Below, one piece after another: positions 1-10,335 of a DNA stretch of 44,104 nucleotides; positions within the stretch are counted from its first letter, which is position 1, and every line of letters begins with the position of its first letter. The DNA comes from Lobulomyces angularis. Lineage: Eukaryota > Chytridiomycota > Chytridiomycetes > Lobulomycetales > Lobulomycetaceae. The stretch covers positions 1 through 44,104 of the forward strand of contig JADHYX010000166.1 in assembly GCA_027604685.1 (NCBI GenBank). The letters run 5' to 3'. Below the pieces are notes generated by a model, which was not told the DNA's origin, made no database searches, and saw only the letters and a program-made list of their open reading frames with translations. The position numbers and the translations under genes were made by a program.

Positions 1-90
1 ATAGAAACATGCTAGTTTAAACTAAGTTATAAAAAGAACCTTTAGTAAGTAAAAAAAATATGCTTAGTTGTAGAATTACTAAACCACATA

Positions 91-775
91 TGGAAGATTT
101 GGATAAAAAACTGATTCATGTAACACTTTGGTCTGATGAAACTACATCAGGATAGCTTAGAAAAGGTAAAGATATCCATTTTCGATGTCATTAGGTGAAG
201 GTTAAGAAAATTTACCATCAAATTTGCAAATTCACCAAGGTGATTTGGGTTTGCTCTTGGGGATATATCTCAGCTTTTGATTTAGGACCACTTGTAGCTT
301 TAGAAGACAACCAAAACCAAAATACTTATAGAGAACTCTTCAGTGTACTTATTACCTGAACTTAAAACTGCCAAAAAAACTTCGGTGTAGAATTGATGTG
401 AATACAAGATAGTTCTCTACGTCATAAAAAAAAATTAATATGCAATTTTCTCACCCAAAACAACATTCCAACCTTGACTGACTTCCACGGAGTCCGAGAG
501 TTCGGATATACTACAGAGAACCTATGAGCTCTTTTAGAACAGACGACAAAAAAAATTTGGAAGTCCCCTAAGTCCAAAAATGAACTATTGTTAAAAGTCT
601 TCAAGATTTAGGAGGAAATCGATAAAAATTTGTTAGATAGTTAATCTGATAGCGTAGAACATTATTAGAAGAAGTTTAATAATGATTAGGTGAACCCACC
701 AATTATTAATAGAATTTCTGTTAAAATTTAGTGTGACATTTTTTTGATGTGTCCATTGTTCTTCAGCACTATCAT
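91..775 (+). pseudogene. Tc1/mariner DDE transposase relic, copy 1
   Basis: Translation from 91 gives the Tc1 catalytic-domain landmarks in order: LWSDET at about 130 (first Asp region), KVIWVCSWGYIS then GPLV at about 235-295 (the usual VMVWGC...G.L block), QDSSLRH followed by NNIPTL at about 404-470 (second Asp region), ENL near 520, and a C-terminal stretch ending in EEIDKNLLDS. The frame is interrupted by at least seven stops and a frame change near 360-400, and the SPDLNPIENLW block has lost its DLNP core. After the coding part, GTGTCCATTGTTCTTCAGCAC near 750-770 resembles the end of the second copy at 4751-4770 and may be terminal-repeat sequence. No functional protein is possible. The 5' end was not located and may lie outside the window. 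Confidence 0.8.
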
Positions 776-969
776 AGAAATTAATAATAATAAAGATAAT
801 AATTCAAAAAAATTCTAAATTTACAGTAAATAAAAAAAAAATTACATTAAGTTCAAGACTTCCGTCAATCTATAATCTGCCCTATTATCATGTTCACCGA
901 AAAAATTAACTATGTTGGCTATTTTTTCACAAACAGGCTATTCTGAGTAAAAATAAAAAATGAAAGTGT

Positions 970-2740
970 TTAAAAAGTCAAGCACTCAAGGTTCTGCAAA
1001 GTTTTGTCAAATGTCTTGAACACAAATTCTGTGTCTGTTCCCAATCTAAACCAAACTTGAAACTCAAAGCTGTATAATTCGTCGACAAAGTAATCCATGT
1101 TGAAGCTGACGTCGCCGTAGCAAATAAATCCCTTGCAGCACAATATTTGACACATCTTTAATTTTTCTGGAGTAAATTTTAACACCAACAAATTAACCAA
1201 ATTTTTATACTCTGCAAAAATTATTTCAAATATTATCGATTTGATTTTTTTTATCTCAAAATATTCATTTAAATTTGGATTAAATTTGTAAAGTAACAGC
1301 AAAGCAAAACCTGAACAATCAAACTGGCTCTTATATAATGCATTATTCGGTAAATTTTCATAAAATATTATCTCGTCTTCATTAGTAAAATTTTTTTTGA
1401 TACTATTTTGCAGCAATTTAATAATTTTGAATAAAATTCTTTTAAATGGAAAGTTCTTTTTAGAATGCATGGAATTGGTTTGATTTTCTGCTACACCCTC
1501 CTTATACATACTCTCTAATTCCAAGTCAAACTCCTTTTCGAGATCAGAACTAAACTCTAAAAATATACTTTTACTTTGAATTGGTAAATTTAATTTTAAA
1601 AAATCGCTAATGCTTTCCATATTGCATTTTTTTGAATCAAATATCAAGTTTAAAACTGCTGTTGACCAGGTATCTGGTATTCTCCCCGCTGTACCGTCGT
1701 TCTCATATATCTTTGCTACATCTATTTCCAACTGCTCTGGTAGTGTTATGTCAAATTCTTCACATATGGAATGGATCATCCTACATATTTTTTAGGTTAT
1801 TTTAACAATATAAGATGAAATTGAATGAAAAAAAAAAACTAAATTGTTACTAATCTTTAGATATACTGAATTATTTTCTTTTTTACTGGAAAAGTTGAAA
1901 GAAAAAATATATCGGAAAAAAAAAATCTTACTGCCAAAAAAATTTAATTGTGGTTCCAGTAAAAAAAACATTGTCATGAGAGGAATTGATTGATTTTGCC
2001 AGTTTCTCCAGTCTTTTCTGATAAGGAAGCAATTCTTCATCAAATATATTGTTGGGTGGTATTATGTAATAATTTTCTGCGTCAGAAGAAATACTTTTAG
2101 AAGAGGTTGGCATAACTTGTGGTAGTAAAATACTTCCAGAAGATTGTGGTATTAAAAAAGCAGGTGGTGAATTTGGAATGCTATCTGAAATGACAATCTT
2201 GGATGAGCTACAGTGTGTTTTTGAATGTCTCCGCAGCTCTTGTCTATTTCGCAACTTTTTTAAACATGTCTAAAAAGTTGTTTTAATTTCTTTATAAAAA
2301 ATAGAATTTTTTTTTTTTTTTTTTTTTTTACAGAGCACTCGATTGGTTTAAAATCTGGAGAAAAATCTACGAAGCATTCAATTCAGAGGAAGGAAAAAAG
2401 AACAAAAATAAGAAAATATTAAAAACGAATTTTTTTAGATAATAAATACGTGTAATGATATGATCCTTTAATTGACCTTTATGTTTTACACTTTGTAAAT
2501 AAATAAATAAAAAAATTTAATACACTTTATTTCATCTTCAGTTTTAATATTTTTTTTACACTGCAGAGCAGGAATCCCACTGACAAACTTGTCTGCCAGC
2601 AGAAGAGTGAAAAGTATAGCAATGTTCATATATTTCTGCTTCCGATCTAAAACTTTGGGTGCAACCTTTATTATTTTTTTAATTTAGATAAAAATTGTAT
2701 TTACTATAACTTTACCTTTCCAAAGACATTGAGATTGCAT
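970..2740 (-). CDS. C2H2 zinc-finger protein, function unknown
   Basis: Four exons on the minus strand: 2740-2716, 2665-2562, 2269-1932 and 1780-970, joining in phase to 425 aa. The start ATG at 2740 is preceded in frame by TGA two codons upstream. The N-terminus (residues 5-75) holds two C2H2-type fingers: QCLWKGC...H...H, then VCQWDSC followed after the intron by ELRRHSKTH. The intron between exons 2 and 3 splits the second finger. Its GTGTAA donor is my choice among close alternatives. A Ser/Pro-rich linker (about residues 80-130) leads to a C-terminal half of about 300 aa rich in Leu, Phe and Lys that I do not recognise. The CxWxxC spacing recalls the fingers of RSC9/ARID2 chromatin-remodelling subunits, but no ARID or RFX domain is visible, so that is only a suggestion. 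Probably nuclear. It is divergent from the small gene at 3094. Confidence 0.6.
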
Positions 2741-3093
2741 TATTCAAAGAGAAAACAATAAATAAAAATTAAAATATTGAAGTTAGAAGATACAAATGTT
2801 ATATTATAAAAAATAAAAATACAAGATAAAAAAATAAAAAAACAAGATAAAAAATTTCAAAATTTTTTTTTTTTTTCCCTTTTTTCCTTTTTTCTTTTTT
2901 TTGTTTTTATACTTTGTTAATTTGGTCTTTGCGCCACAACTTCCACAGAATTTGAGAGAGTGTTGTACAGTGTGACACAGAAATAGGGAAATTTTGAGAA
3001 ACGCCAAATTGCTTTCAAATCACAGCTGTGAGACTAGAGGAAATTAACCAAAAAACTGCAAAAATTTGAGAATGACTCAATTTTCTTCTTGCG

Positions 3094-3512
3094 TTGGCGT
3101 TTTGTACTCGGATTCTGGATAATGTTACACAAAGAAGTGAGGTTGGTGGTGTCTGTTCGTGTAACGAAGCTGAAGTTATTAAAAATATCGAGAAATACGA
3201 AAATTACGAAGAAAAAGATGACTTAAATTTTTTCTTTGAAGCACAACTTTTGGAATCAGAAGTATTTGATGAGTTAAGTATGATTCTTACAGAAAACGAA
3301 TTGTTGAAATGGAAGGTATTTTTTCTATCTGGAAAATTTTCTCCAATTTATTGATAACCAAATGAACGTTTACAATTGTCAGTTTTAAACTTAAAGATTT
3401 TTAGGACTGTCTAAAGAAATTAATCGACAAATTAAATGTTAAGTTGAAATTAGAAGAACATTACCTTATTTATATTCCAATGCCATTCAAAGCTCGAGTA
3501 GCAACAGGCTAA
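3094..3512 (+). CDS. Small unknown protein, start unresolved
   Basis: Two exons, 3094-3315 and 3405-3512, join in phase (GG AAG|GTATT ... TTTTTAG|GAC) and give at least 110 aa. The first exon is acidic with a CSC motif. The junction segment ELLKWKDCLKKLIDKL is amphipathic and helical, and the C-terminus ends IPMPFKARVATG. No in-frame ATG lies at the 5' end: the open frame begins after TGA at 3073-3075, while an ATG at 3072 lies in another frame. Either a 5' exon is missing, or a one-base assembly error separates ATG 3072 from the frame. I do not recognise the family. The intron and the clean stop support a real gene, but weakly. Confidence 0.4.
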
Positions 3513-3721
3513 GTTTAACAAAATTGAAGTTTGGATCTCAAAATTATTTTAAGCTGGATTTTTAATCAAAAAAAGAATGTTTCTCAAAGCAATAAAATTT
3601 AACAAATTTTTAAAGTAGGTACCAAAATATTAATATACCGTAATATACCACTACTAGAATAATATACCTCTATAGAAATATCAACTTGTATGCAAAAAAA
3701 CTTACTTTGCAAATTGTTCTC

Positions 3722-3771
3722 AACTCTAGTTTTCAAGAGTTTTCGCTGTCATACCCATCTGCTGATGACAG
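3722..3771. repeat. Two consecutive short hairpins
   Basis: AACTCT (3722-3727) pairs with AGAGTT (3736-3741) across an 8-nt loop. CTGTCAT (3746-3752) pairs with ATGACAG (3765-3771) across a 12-nt loop. Both are perfect stems in an otherwise simple A/T background. They could be part of a small structured RNA, a mobile-element end, or chance. Confidence 0.35.
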
Positions 3772-4178
3772 GTTTCTTATTTTTGTAACCTTTTTAATTT
3801 AATTTTATTTATTATCAAATATTAAATTAATTTGGAATCTTCGCTTGATAACTAGAAGTACTTTTTTCTGGTTTTAAAATTATTATATTTTTTCTCTAAA
3901 GAACTATTTTTTCTATATTAATAATTCATTTAGCTATTGTATACAAATTTTAGAAAACATACATTTTTTTTTGTGTAAATGATCACTATGACATATTTCA
4001 ACTAAATGATATCATTATATTCCTATAATTTCAACATTTGGTAGGCGCGAAATGTCTCGATTTGGTTGTGTAATATAGAAAATACTTAGTCGACAATCAT
4101 CTCATTTTATTTTTTCAAGGGATTGGAAAGTGAGTTAGGTAACACGAAAAATCATACAGAGTACTTGGGCAGGAAATA

Positions 4179-4250
4179 ATCACGATACACTGGAATTACC
4201 ATAAACTGATTATCGTGATGCGTAGGAGACGGTGGCCACTCACAGTGGTC
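4179..4250. repeat. Pair of hairpins in a mixed-composition island
   Basis: ATCACGATA (4179-4187) pairs perfectly with TATCGTGAT (4211-4219) across 23 nt. It is followed by GGCCACT (4234-4240) pairing with AGTGGTC (4244-4250) across a CAC loop with one G-T wobble. The island from about 4040 to 4255 is richer in G and C than its surroundings. An ACA triplet follows at about 4256, but no H box lies between the stems, so an H/ACA snoRNA is not supported. Confidence 0.35.
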
Positions 4251-4744
4251 TTAAAACATTTATAAATCTTATAAATTATTTAATTAAATTTTATTTTCAT
4301 TTTTTTTCCTTTTTGTTATTTCCTTTTTTGGTATTTATTTTTGTACTGCGTAACAGCGAAGTGAAGAATTGGTACTTTTTCTTCAATTAAAATTTTTTTG
4401 CTATTGCAATGTTGTTTTTTAGGATTTTTACAACGACCTGCTCTTCCTAATCTGTCCCAATAACAAACAAAAATTTAATTAAACTACAAAAAATAAATTA
4501 TAAAAAAATTATAAAAAATTAAGCTCTGAAAAAAAAAGCTATCTCTGTCGCTAAATCATACATGATCAACCTATAAATATGTCCTATGAAACAAAGACTG
4601 GAAAATGATTGGATGAAAGAGTCGAAAAAGGGCCGCTGAGAAAAAAAAGAAACTTCTGGGACTGGGTCACTTATTTGATGAAATCTATAATTATAAACTA
4701 AATTTCCTCATTTTTGTTGAAAAATAAAAGAAAGAATTATTGAT

Positions 4745-4935
4745 ATAGAGCACCACAAAGGGGACACACGAAATTTTTGGCAGAAATCTATTGATTCTTA
4801 GTGGGCTTTCCGCCTAATCTAATAACTACTATTAATCTATTTTCAATACTATCAGATTAACTATTTAACAAATCTTCTACGATTTCTTCCCAAATCTGGA
4901 AGACGTGTTCAATAAGATCATCTTTGGTCTAGAGC
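4745..4935 (-). pseudogene. Tc1/mariner transposase relic, copy 2 (C-terminal end)
   Basis: Read on the minus strand from 4935, the translation gives TKDDLIEH, VFQIWEEI and SDSIENRLIVVIR, then GGKPTK and a stop. This is the familiar C-terminal tail of Tc1 transposases (W..I...L..L..SM..R...VI...GG.TK). Its DNA matches copy 1 (about 575-700): both contain GATAGTTAATCTGATAG-like text, with the same in-frame TAA. Beyond the stop, the minus strand runs into GTGTCCCCTTTGTGGTG (complement of 4751-4767), which looks like a Tc1 terminal inverted repeat. I could not find the rest of the transposase above 4935, so the copy is truncated. Confidence 0.7.
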
Positions 4936-6490
4936 CAAGAAAAAAAAATTTTTGTTCAAAATTTTACAATTGTAAATTAACCCTAAATTAACACTTAACT
5001 CCAATAAATTTTTTCCTCAAAAATAAAATCAGAAGATTGGTGTAGGCTTGTGGTGTGACTTCAATTATGTTCTAAGCAAAGGAATTCAGATTTGAGAGTT
5101 TTACACTAGATTTTAAAGAGTGGAAATTATGCAGGCTAAATATCTAGTATAGTTAAAAAGAAAGTTGAAATCCATATTAAAAAACTGCTCTTTTTTAGCC
5201 TTAGAAATGCATCTAATGAAATCTTAATTTCGCAAAACTAATGTCAAGATGAAAAATAATCACTATTAATGTAGTCAGGTATTTTTATCATTGTGAAAAT
5301 TGTTTGTGGGTAATTTATTTAAGAAATAATTTTGTAAATATTTTTTACGGAATCTAATTTTTTTTGGATCCAGAGCTAAAAATTCCTTTCAAGTTTATTT
5401 TTTGCAACTTAACAAATGAATCATAAAATAACACCAAGCATCGCTCTGTCAAAAATGTTCTTTAATTTTTGTTCAATTCCATTCCATAAAATTCTTTTAT
5501 TAATTGAAATGGTCATGAATGTAACAAAAGAGGAACTTGGTGCTGAAATCAGAGCTCATTTAAAATCCACTGTATTCTTGCAGAGGAATCTGTAACCTTC
5601 TGTAACTCTTTTTTTTTTTTTGTACTAGCCAATTATTTTTCTTTGGAGAACTCCTAATTTTTGCACTTTATTCGACCACCAATGAAGAATTAAAATAATT
5701 CAATAGAATATTCTACTCAAAATAAAGAGGGCAGGTGTTGAAAAAGGAAATTATCTATAATTGTAGTATAACTATAATGATTAAGAAGCATTTAATTTGA
5801 ACTTAGAACAAAAGGTTGAATGGTGACAACTACTAATTATAAAAGTTGGAACAAAGCAACAAGTACTGTGAAACTTTGACAATTATGTATCCTCTAAACG
5901 ATGATGACTTATAATGCAACTAACTATTTCAATTTTAATTGTAATTTTACTGTTAAAAAAGACACATGGTGAATTCTTAGTTAACATTCTCCAACTACCA
6001 GTTTCTATAATATTTCCAACTCGTAACTTCGAGTGTATATTTCTTACTCATTTAACTTTTTTTTTTTTTTTTTAATACAGTAGGATGATTACAATAACCA
6101 ACCAATTGCATATACCAACCAGGAATCATCCCTTTCAATTGTCCTTGAAGATTAATATCTTAAATTATCACTCAAGAATAATTCCCCACTGCTGAAGTTG
6201 CTGTTCTATTTTTAAAAAAAAATAAAAATTGTATATAACAAAATGTTAAAAATCAACGCAGTTGATACACACTAAAACCAGTTAATATATTCTGAAACAT
6301 ATTTAATTAATTGAATGAATTATGATTGGTATTTTATTAATTATTTTAACACACATATTGGCAAATTGTCAGATAAAGCACTACACAATTTTTGTGTAAC
6401 ATGGAACTAATTGGTCTTGCATAAAACTCCGACAAACGCGTGACAACCAACTTTATCTTTTTTTTTTTAGTAAGATATTTTAGTAGGATT
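4936..6490. other. Intergenic, nothing supported
   Basis: A/T-rich sequence with poly-T runs (for example near 5611 and 6059). One short open stretch at about 5500-5594 (+), encoding NVTKEELGAEIRAHLK, has no exon partner or recognisable family. No RNA gene was seen. Confidence 0.4.
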
Positions 6491-7897
6491 ATGAGAATAA
6501 TCCATTACTTTACGTTTTTTTATCTCATCAAATCTAATCAACTCACTGAGACTGAAAACATCGTAAAAACATATCCGTCAAACTTAGTGGAATGTTGTTC
6601 GAGTTGGGGATGTATGACAATTTTCTTTTCGCTTATTTATTTTTTTTTCTAATTTATAAAAATACAATCAAACTTAGTTTGTGGAAACAAAGTTGAGCAT
6701 TGTGGAATTTATTGTGTCAGTGGACCTTGCTACAAAAATCAAAACTTAAAAAAGCGTCAAATTACAATGCCTTCTACAAATGTAACATTCACTGAAGTTC
6801 CACAAAATTCAAGTAATATTGATCCGTCTTCAGCAAATTCTACCTTTCTTACACCATCAGATACTACAATTCCATCAAGTGACCCAGCTCTAGAATGGCC
6901 GCAAACTTTTCCTATAGGCGGCCTTCCAACGATAATCAAACTTCCAGATGAAGGATCGCCAGAATTTTATAGAGCACAACTCAACAACTATACCAAAGCT
7001 GGCTGCGATGACACATTGACGAAGTTACAGGTATATCTAAACAGCTCAATGGCATGCAAAATCAACGAAAACTTTCCTACATTCAAAGCTCTGTATCTGT
7101 CAGCAGTTGCAGGAACTGATGCTGATGGTGGTTTTTTTAATCCAAGCAGCAACTTGACTGCTTTAAAAGAGAGTTTTTGGAATCTGCTACGTCCAAGTTG
7201 TACTGATCCCAACTGTGCATTTGGGTTATCAAGTTTCACTAATGAAATATTGACAAATGTAATAAACTCCTTCGTTTGTTTTAATTTTTTTTTTCTTTTT
7301 TAATCTGTAGTGTAGATTGTACACAGCTTTAAGCACTACTATCTACCTCACTGCTGATTTTATGAACAACCCCAGAGAAAATGCGCTTTGTCAAATTTAC
7401 AATCCTGCTTTAGAAATTTTTGCGTAATAATATTTATGCATGTAAATAAAATTTTTTCTGACATCTTGATTAGGAGCCCAATTCCAACTTTCAATTCATC
7501 CTCAGTACAATGCGGAGCAGAACTATTTGTAATGTTAAAGAAATACCACATACTTAAGTCGAATTCCGTACTAACCACCCCTCAGATCCAAAGTCTGTTT
7601 TGCAACACGTAAAAAAAAAAAAATAAAACTGTAATTTTTTCATCCCTTTTGTATAGGTGCTTTTTATCGCTACAACAGTCACAGCTAACTGGACTTGCTC
7701 AAATGATGCTAATGCTGGGTGAGGTAATCCCAATGACCAATAGTAGTGTATACTTGACCTCGTTTCCTGATCCAGTCACTCTCAGCAACTTGCCTAAACT
7801 GTGCGGTGCTACCTGGAATACAAGCAGTGCAACTACCTATAATTTAAACTCATTTTACTCTTTTGTGATTTTTATTATTATTTTTATGCTTGTTTAA
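6491..7897 (+). CDS. Secreted GPI-anchored protein with hevein-like chitin-binding motif
   Basis: Five exons (6491-6611, 6678-7258, 7311-7423, 7474-7608, 7657-7897) join in phase to 396 aa. The N-terminus MRIIHYFTFFYLI is a plausible if short signal sequence. Residues about 34-60 read ECCSSWGFCG...HCG..C.SGPC, the core of a type-1 (hevein) chitin-binding domain, split by intron 1. The first one or two Cys of a classical hevein domain are missing. A Ser/Thr-rich linker follows, then a Cys-spaced helical region with several N-x-S/T sites. The C-terminus ends in a hydrophobic tail (FVIFIIIFMLV) after a small-residue stretch, typical of a GPI-attachment signal. It probably sits on the cell surface and contacts wall chitin. 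That role is inferred from the domain. Confidence 0.7.
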
Positions 7898-8230
7898 GAT
7901 TTCTTTTCTCTTTAAATAGTTACAATAAAAAAAAAACAAAAAAACAAAAAAATAATACTACTTTCTTAATTTATTGATTTTATACTTTTTTTTTAACATT
8001 AAAAATAATCTGGTCCTAAAAAACTTTATTCATCTATTATAATCTTTTTTTTTATACTTTATAATGTTAAAAATAATTTGTAAAAGAACTTTTAATTACA
8101 TTAAAAATAAAAAAAACTATAATAATAAAAAATAAAGATATTTACTAGTATAAAATACCAAGAAAAAACTAATTTAATAACTTTTAAAAACATTTAAAAA
8201 AAGAACCCGCAAAGAAATTATTTTTATCCC

Positions 8231-9655
8231 TTAGCCTTCATATGTTTCTTTTAATTTATTATAAACCTTTTCATTAATTTCAAAGTTATGACCATCTCCA
8301 AACTGTTTGCCGTTAAAGGGATTGAACCAATTTTTAACTTCCTTTCCAAATACTTGATTGAAATTTAATCTTTTACTTCCTAAATGGTATATGTTGTTTT
8401 TTTTTAAAGAAATTACTTGAGTCTCTCCTGATGATAAATTTTCAAATTTAATATATCCAGAACCTATTATTTAAGAAAAAAGAACATGTTTTTGAGTAAA
8501 ACATTTAATGTTTTAAGATTTTTTTTGTGTAAAACCTTCCATAGACTCTATTGTCGTTCGATTTGATAATATCAATCCCAAATGCATTGCTGTAAAAATC
8601 ATTAAGCATACTCCAAATACTGCTGATATAATTAAAATCAAAAATGCTTGAAAATCAAAGGTAATAGAATTCTAAAAAAAAATTACAAATCTCATACATA
8701 CACCAATAAAGCTACATACCCTTTTCTCCGTAGGCAACGCAACTAAAAAGGACATAATAGTTGAAAAAATGTAAATGCAGTAAATTGATCCATAAAATAC
8801 AAATAAAAAAAAATATTTGTAATTTTTGAAGCCAACGCAGTTTGATATCCAAGGGCAATGACTAAATGGTTAGTTTTGTTAAGTTAACAAATAGTATTTT
8901 AAAAAAAAACAAAGAAAAAAAAAATTACTGGTCCATCTTCAAAATGCACGTTTTACAAACTGAACAATGATGCGCACGATCAGGTTTATCTAATATTTTA
9001 TTAATTTAATATAAAAATAAGTTTTTTTTTTGAGTTTTAAAAAAACAATTTTTACCTCTTTGGCATTTTTGACAATATCTTTTTTTTCCATCCTTTTTTG
9101 TTTCCAGATTTCTAGAAGTGTAAAGAGCCAAATCTAAACTTGTATTGATATCCAAACTAGTATACCTAGAAGACTGTTCGTTCATATTAATAACTTCATT
9201 TTGATTATAAAAATCGTCAGTGGAGTTAACTGGTATATAAGCTGGATTGCCTAAGTATATAAATAAATTAAATAAACTAAATTAGCTTCATTATTAATAA
9301 ATAAACTAAAACCAGGATTTGTTATAACTACTTTATAATACGACGTCATGAAAAGTAGTAAAGTGATATTGAAGGGTATCAAAATTAAAGCTAAAAATTA
9401 AAAAAAAAAAAAAAAAGAATCAGAAAAATATCTTCAGGATATTTTTGGAATAAAAATATATTTGTAAATGAGAACATTGAAAAAAAGAATATAAGTTGTA
9501 AGGTTTTTAAGTAATAAAAAAAATGAGAAATTAAAAAAACCTGCAATCAAATATGAACAATTGATTATAACTACACGAAAATGAAAGATATACCAAGACC
9601 AACTAATTAGTGCAATTACAAATAGTATTGGTATTTTTTGAATCAGTTTCAGCAT
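8231..9655 (-). CDS. DHHC palmitoyltransferase
   Basis: Seven exons (9655-9541, 9390-9313, 9250-9056, 8989-8929, 8861-8720, 8671-8536, 8463-8231) give 319 aa in phase. Two N-terminal membrane segments are followed by the cysteine-rich domain: [18 protein letters not shown], then [12 protein letters not shown], where the DHHC cysteine is the acyl-accepting nucleophile. The DHHC motif is rebuilt across an intron (GACCA|TCATTGC). Two more membrane segments follow ([10 protein letters not shown]..., and the one in exon 6), then TTIESME, the TTxE motif of the family. The C-terminal tail contains KNWFNPF. It S-acylates membrane proteins, probably at Golgi, vacuole or plasma membrane. It is closest in layout to Pfa3 and ZDHHC2/15/20, but the exact orthologue is unsure. 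Confidence 0.9.
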
Positions 9656-10106
9656 TGTATATTTATATTATAAAAAGTTGAGATAAATACAATTTTATTG
9701 ACTTTAAAATCAGTTAAATAATATTTGAAATTAAATTCTACAGTTTTAAAAAAAGATTTGAAAGAATAAAGGAAATTAAAACTAAAATTTTCTTTTTTAA
9801 CTTTTAAAATGGCGCAAAATTTGATTAAAAATAAGTAGGAACAAAACCAAATAAGAAATTTTTTATTAAAAAGGTGCAGTTACTTTTTATTATTTTAATG
9901 AAAAAAAACAATTGGTCTAGTGGTTTGAAAAAGCGTTGAAAACAGTTCATTTTACTATCTATTTTAAAAGTCTAAATAATAGAATTTAAGAATGTTTGAA
10001 TCAGAAAGAAAAAATCATTTTAACTTTCTACCATATTAAATACTTAACATTGGAGCATTGTTTCGTTTTTAATGAAATCAAAATGAAACTCAATCATTTA
10101 TTGTTT

Positions 10107-10251
10107 GTAGTCGGTATCCAAGGACGGAGTTGCTTGACTACGGATAGAAGATGATAAGGCTGCAACTCTGTTAAAAGAGCCGGTCTGCTGCTGCCGATGT
10201 CCATGGGTAGAGCAGAACCTTGTTCAGGTGTGTGTGTATAGTGCAGCTATC
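10107..10251 (+). ncRNA. Candidate structured non-coding RNA (or structured 5' leader)
   Basis: This 145-bp island is clearly richer in G and C than its flanks and folds by hand into nested stems. The first is GTAGTC (10107-10112) with GACTAC (10136-10141). A longer closing stem pairs GATA-AG-GCTGCA (10153-10164) with TGCAGC-TATC (10242-10251), leaving AG bulged. Inside it are CTCT (10166-10169) with AGAG (10176-10179), and GGTCTGCT (10182-10189) with AGCAG-A-ACC (10211-10219). ATAGAA, which fits an H-box pattern, lies between the first and second domains. It matches no class I can recall: not tRNA, 5S, U1-U6, U3 or SRP. It sits 85 bp before the eL19 start codon, so it could also be promoter or leader sequence. 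The strand is assumed. Confidence 0.4.
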
Positions 10252-10335
10252 ATTTCCTTTATCCACTTTCTTTTTGTTGCACAACATTTTTCAATTTTTT
10301 TATTTGAAATTTTAAATTAATTTAAATTTCTGCAA

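Larger units (their letters stand above)
3513..4744. other. Gene-free stretch with hairpin blocks
   Basis: No coding exon could be supported on either strand. The stretch is mostly A/T-rich, with two islands of more mixed composition, near 3718-3775 and 4040-4255, each holding inverted repeats listed separately. The rest shows nothing I can name. Confidence 0.5.

Noticed and set aside
91..700. Alternative genetic code suggested by the shared TAA in both Tc1 relics
   Set aside because: Well-conserved genes in the window end at TAA, TAG or TGA exactly where their families end, and the relics carry many other stops.
2804..3007. Minus-strand ORF with FCGSCGAK resembling a zinc ribbon
   Set aside because: After 40 residues it is Lys/Phe homopolymer from poly-A/T DNA. 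No splice partner links it to the zinc-finger gene start at 2740.
5500..5594. Short open stretch with NVTKEELGAEIRAHLK
   Set aside because: It could be an exon of something, but no neighbouring exon, start or family could be supported.
10107..10251. Assignment of the structured island to SRP RNA, RNase P/MRP, U3 or an H/ACA snoRNA
   Set aside because: TTCAGGT near 10223 recalls SRP helix 8 and ATAGAA recalls an H box. The required partner motifs (GNRA loop with AGCAG, or a terminal ACA at the right place) are absent.
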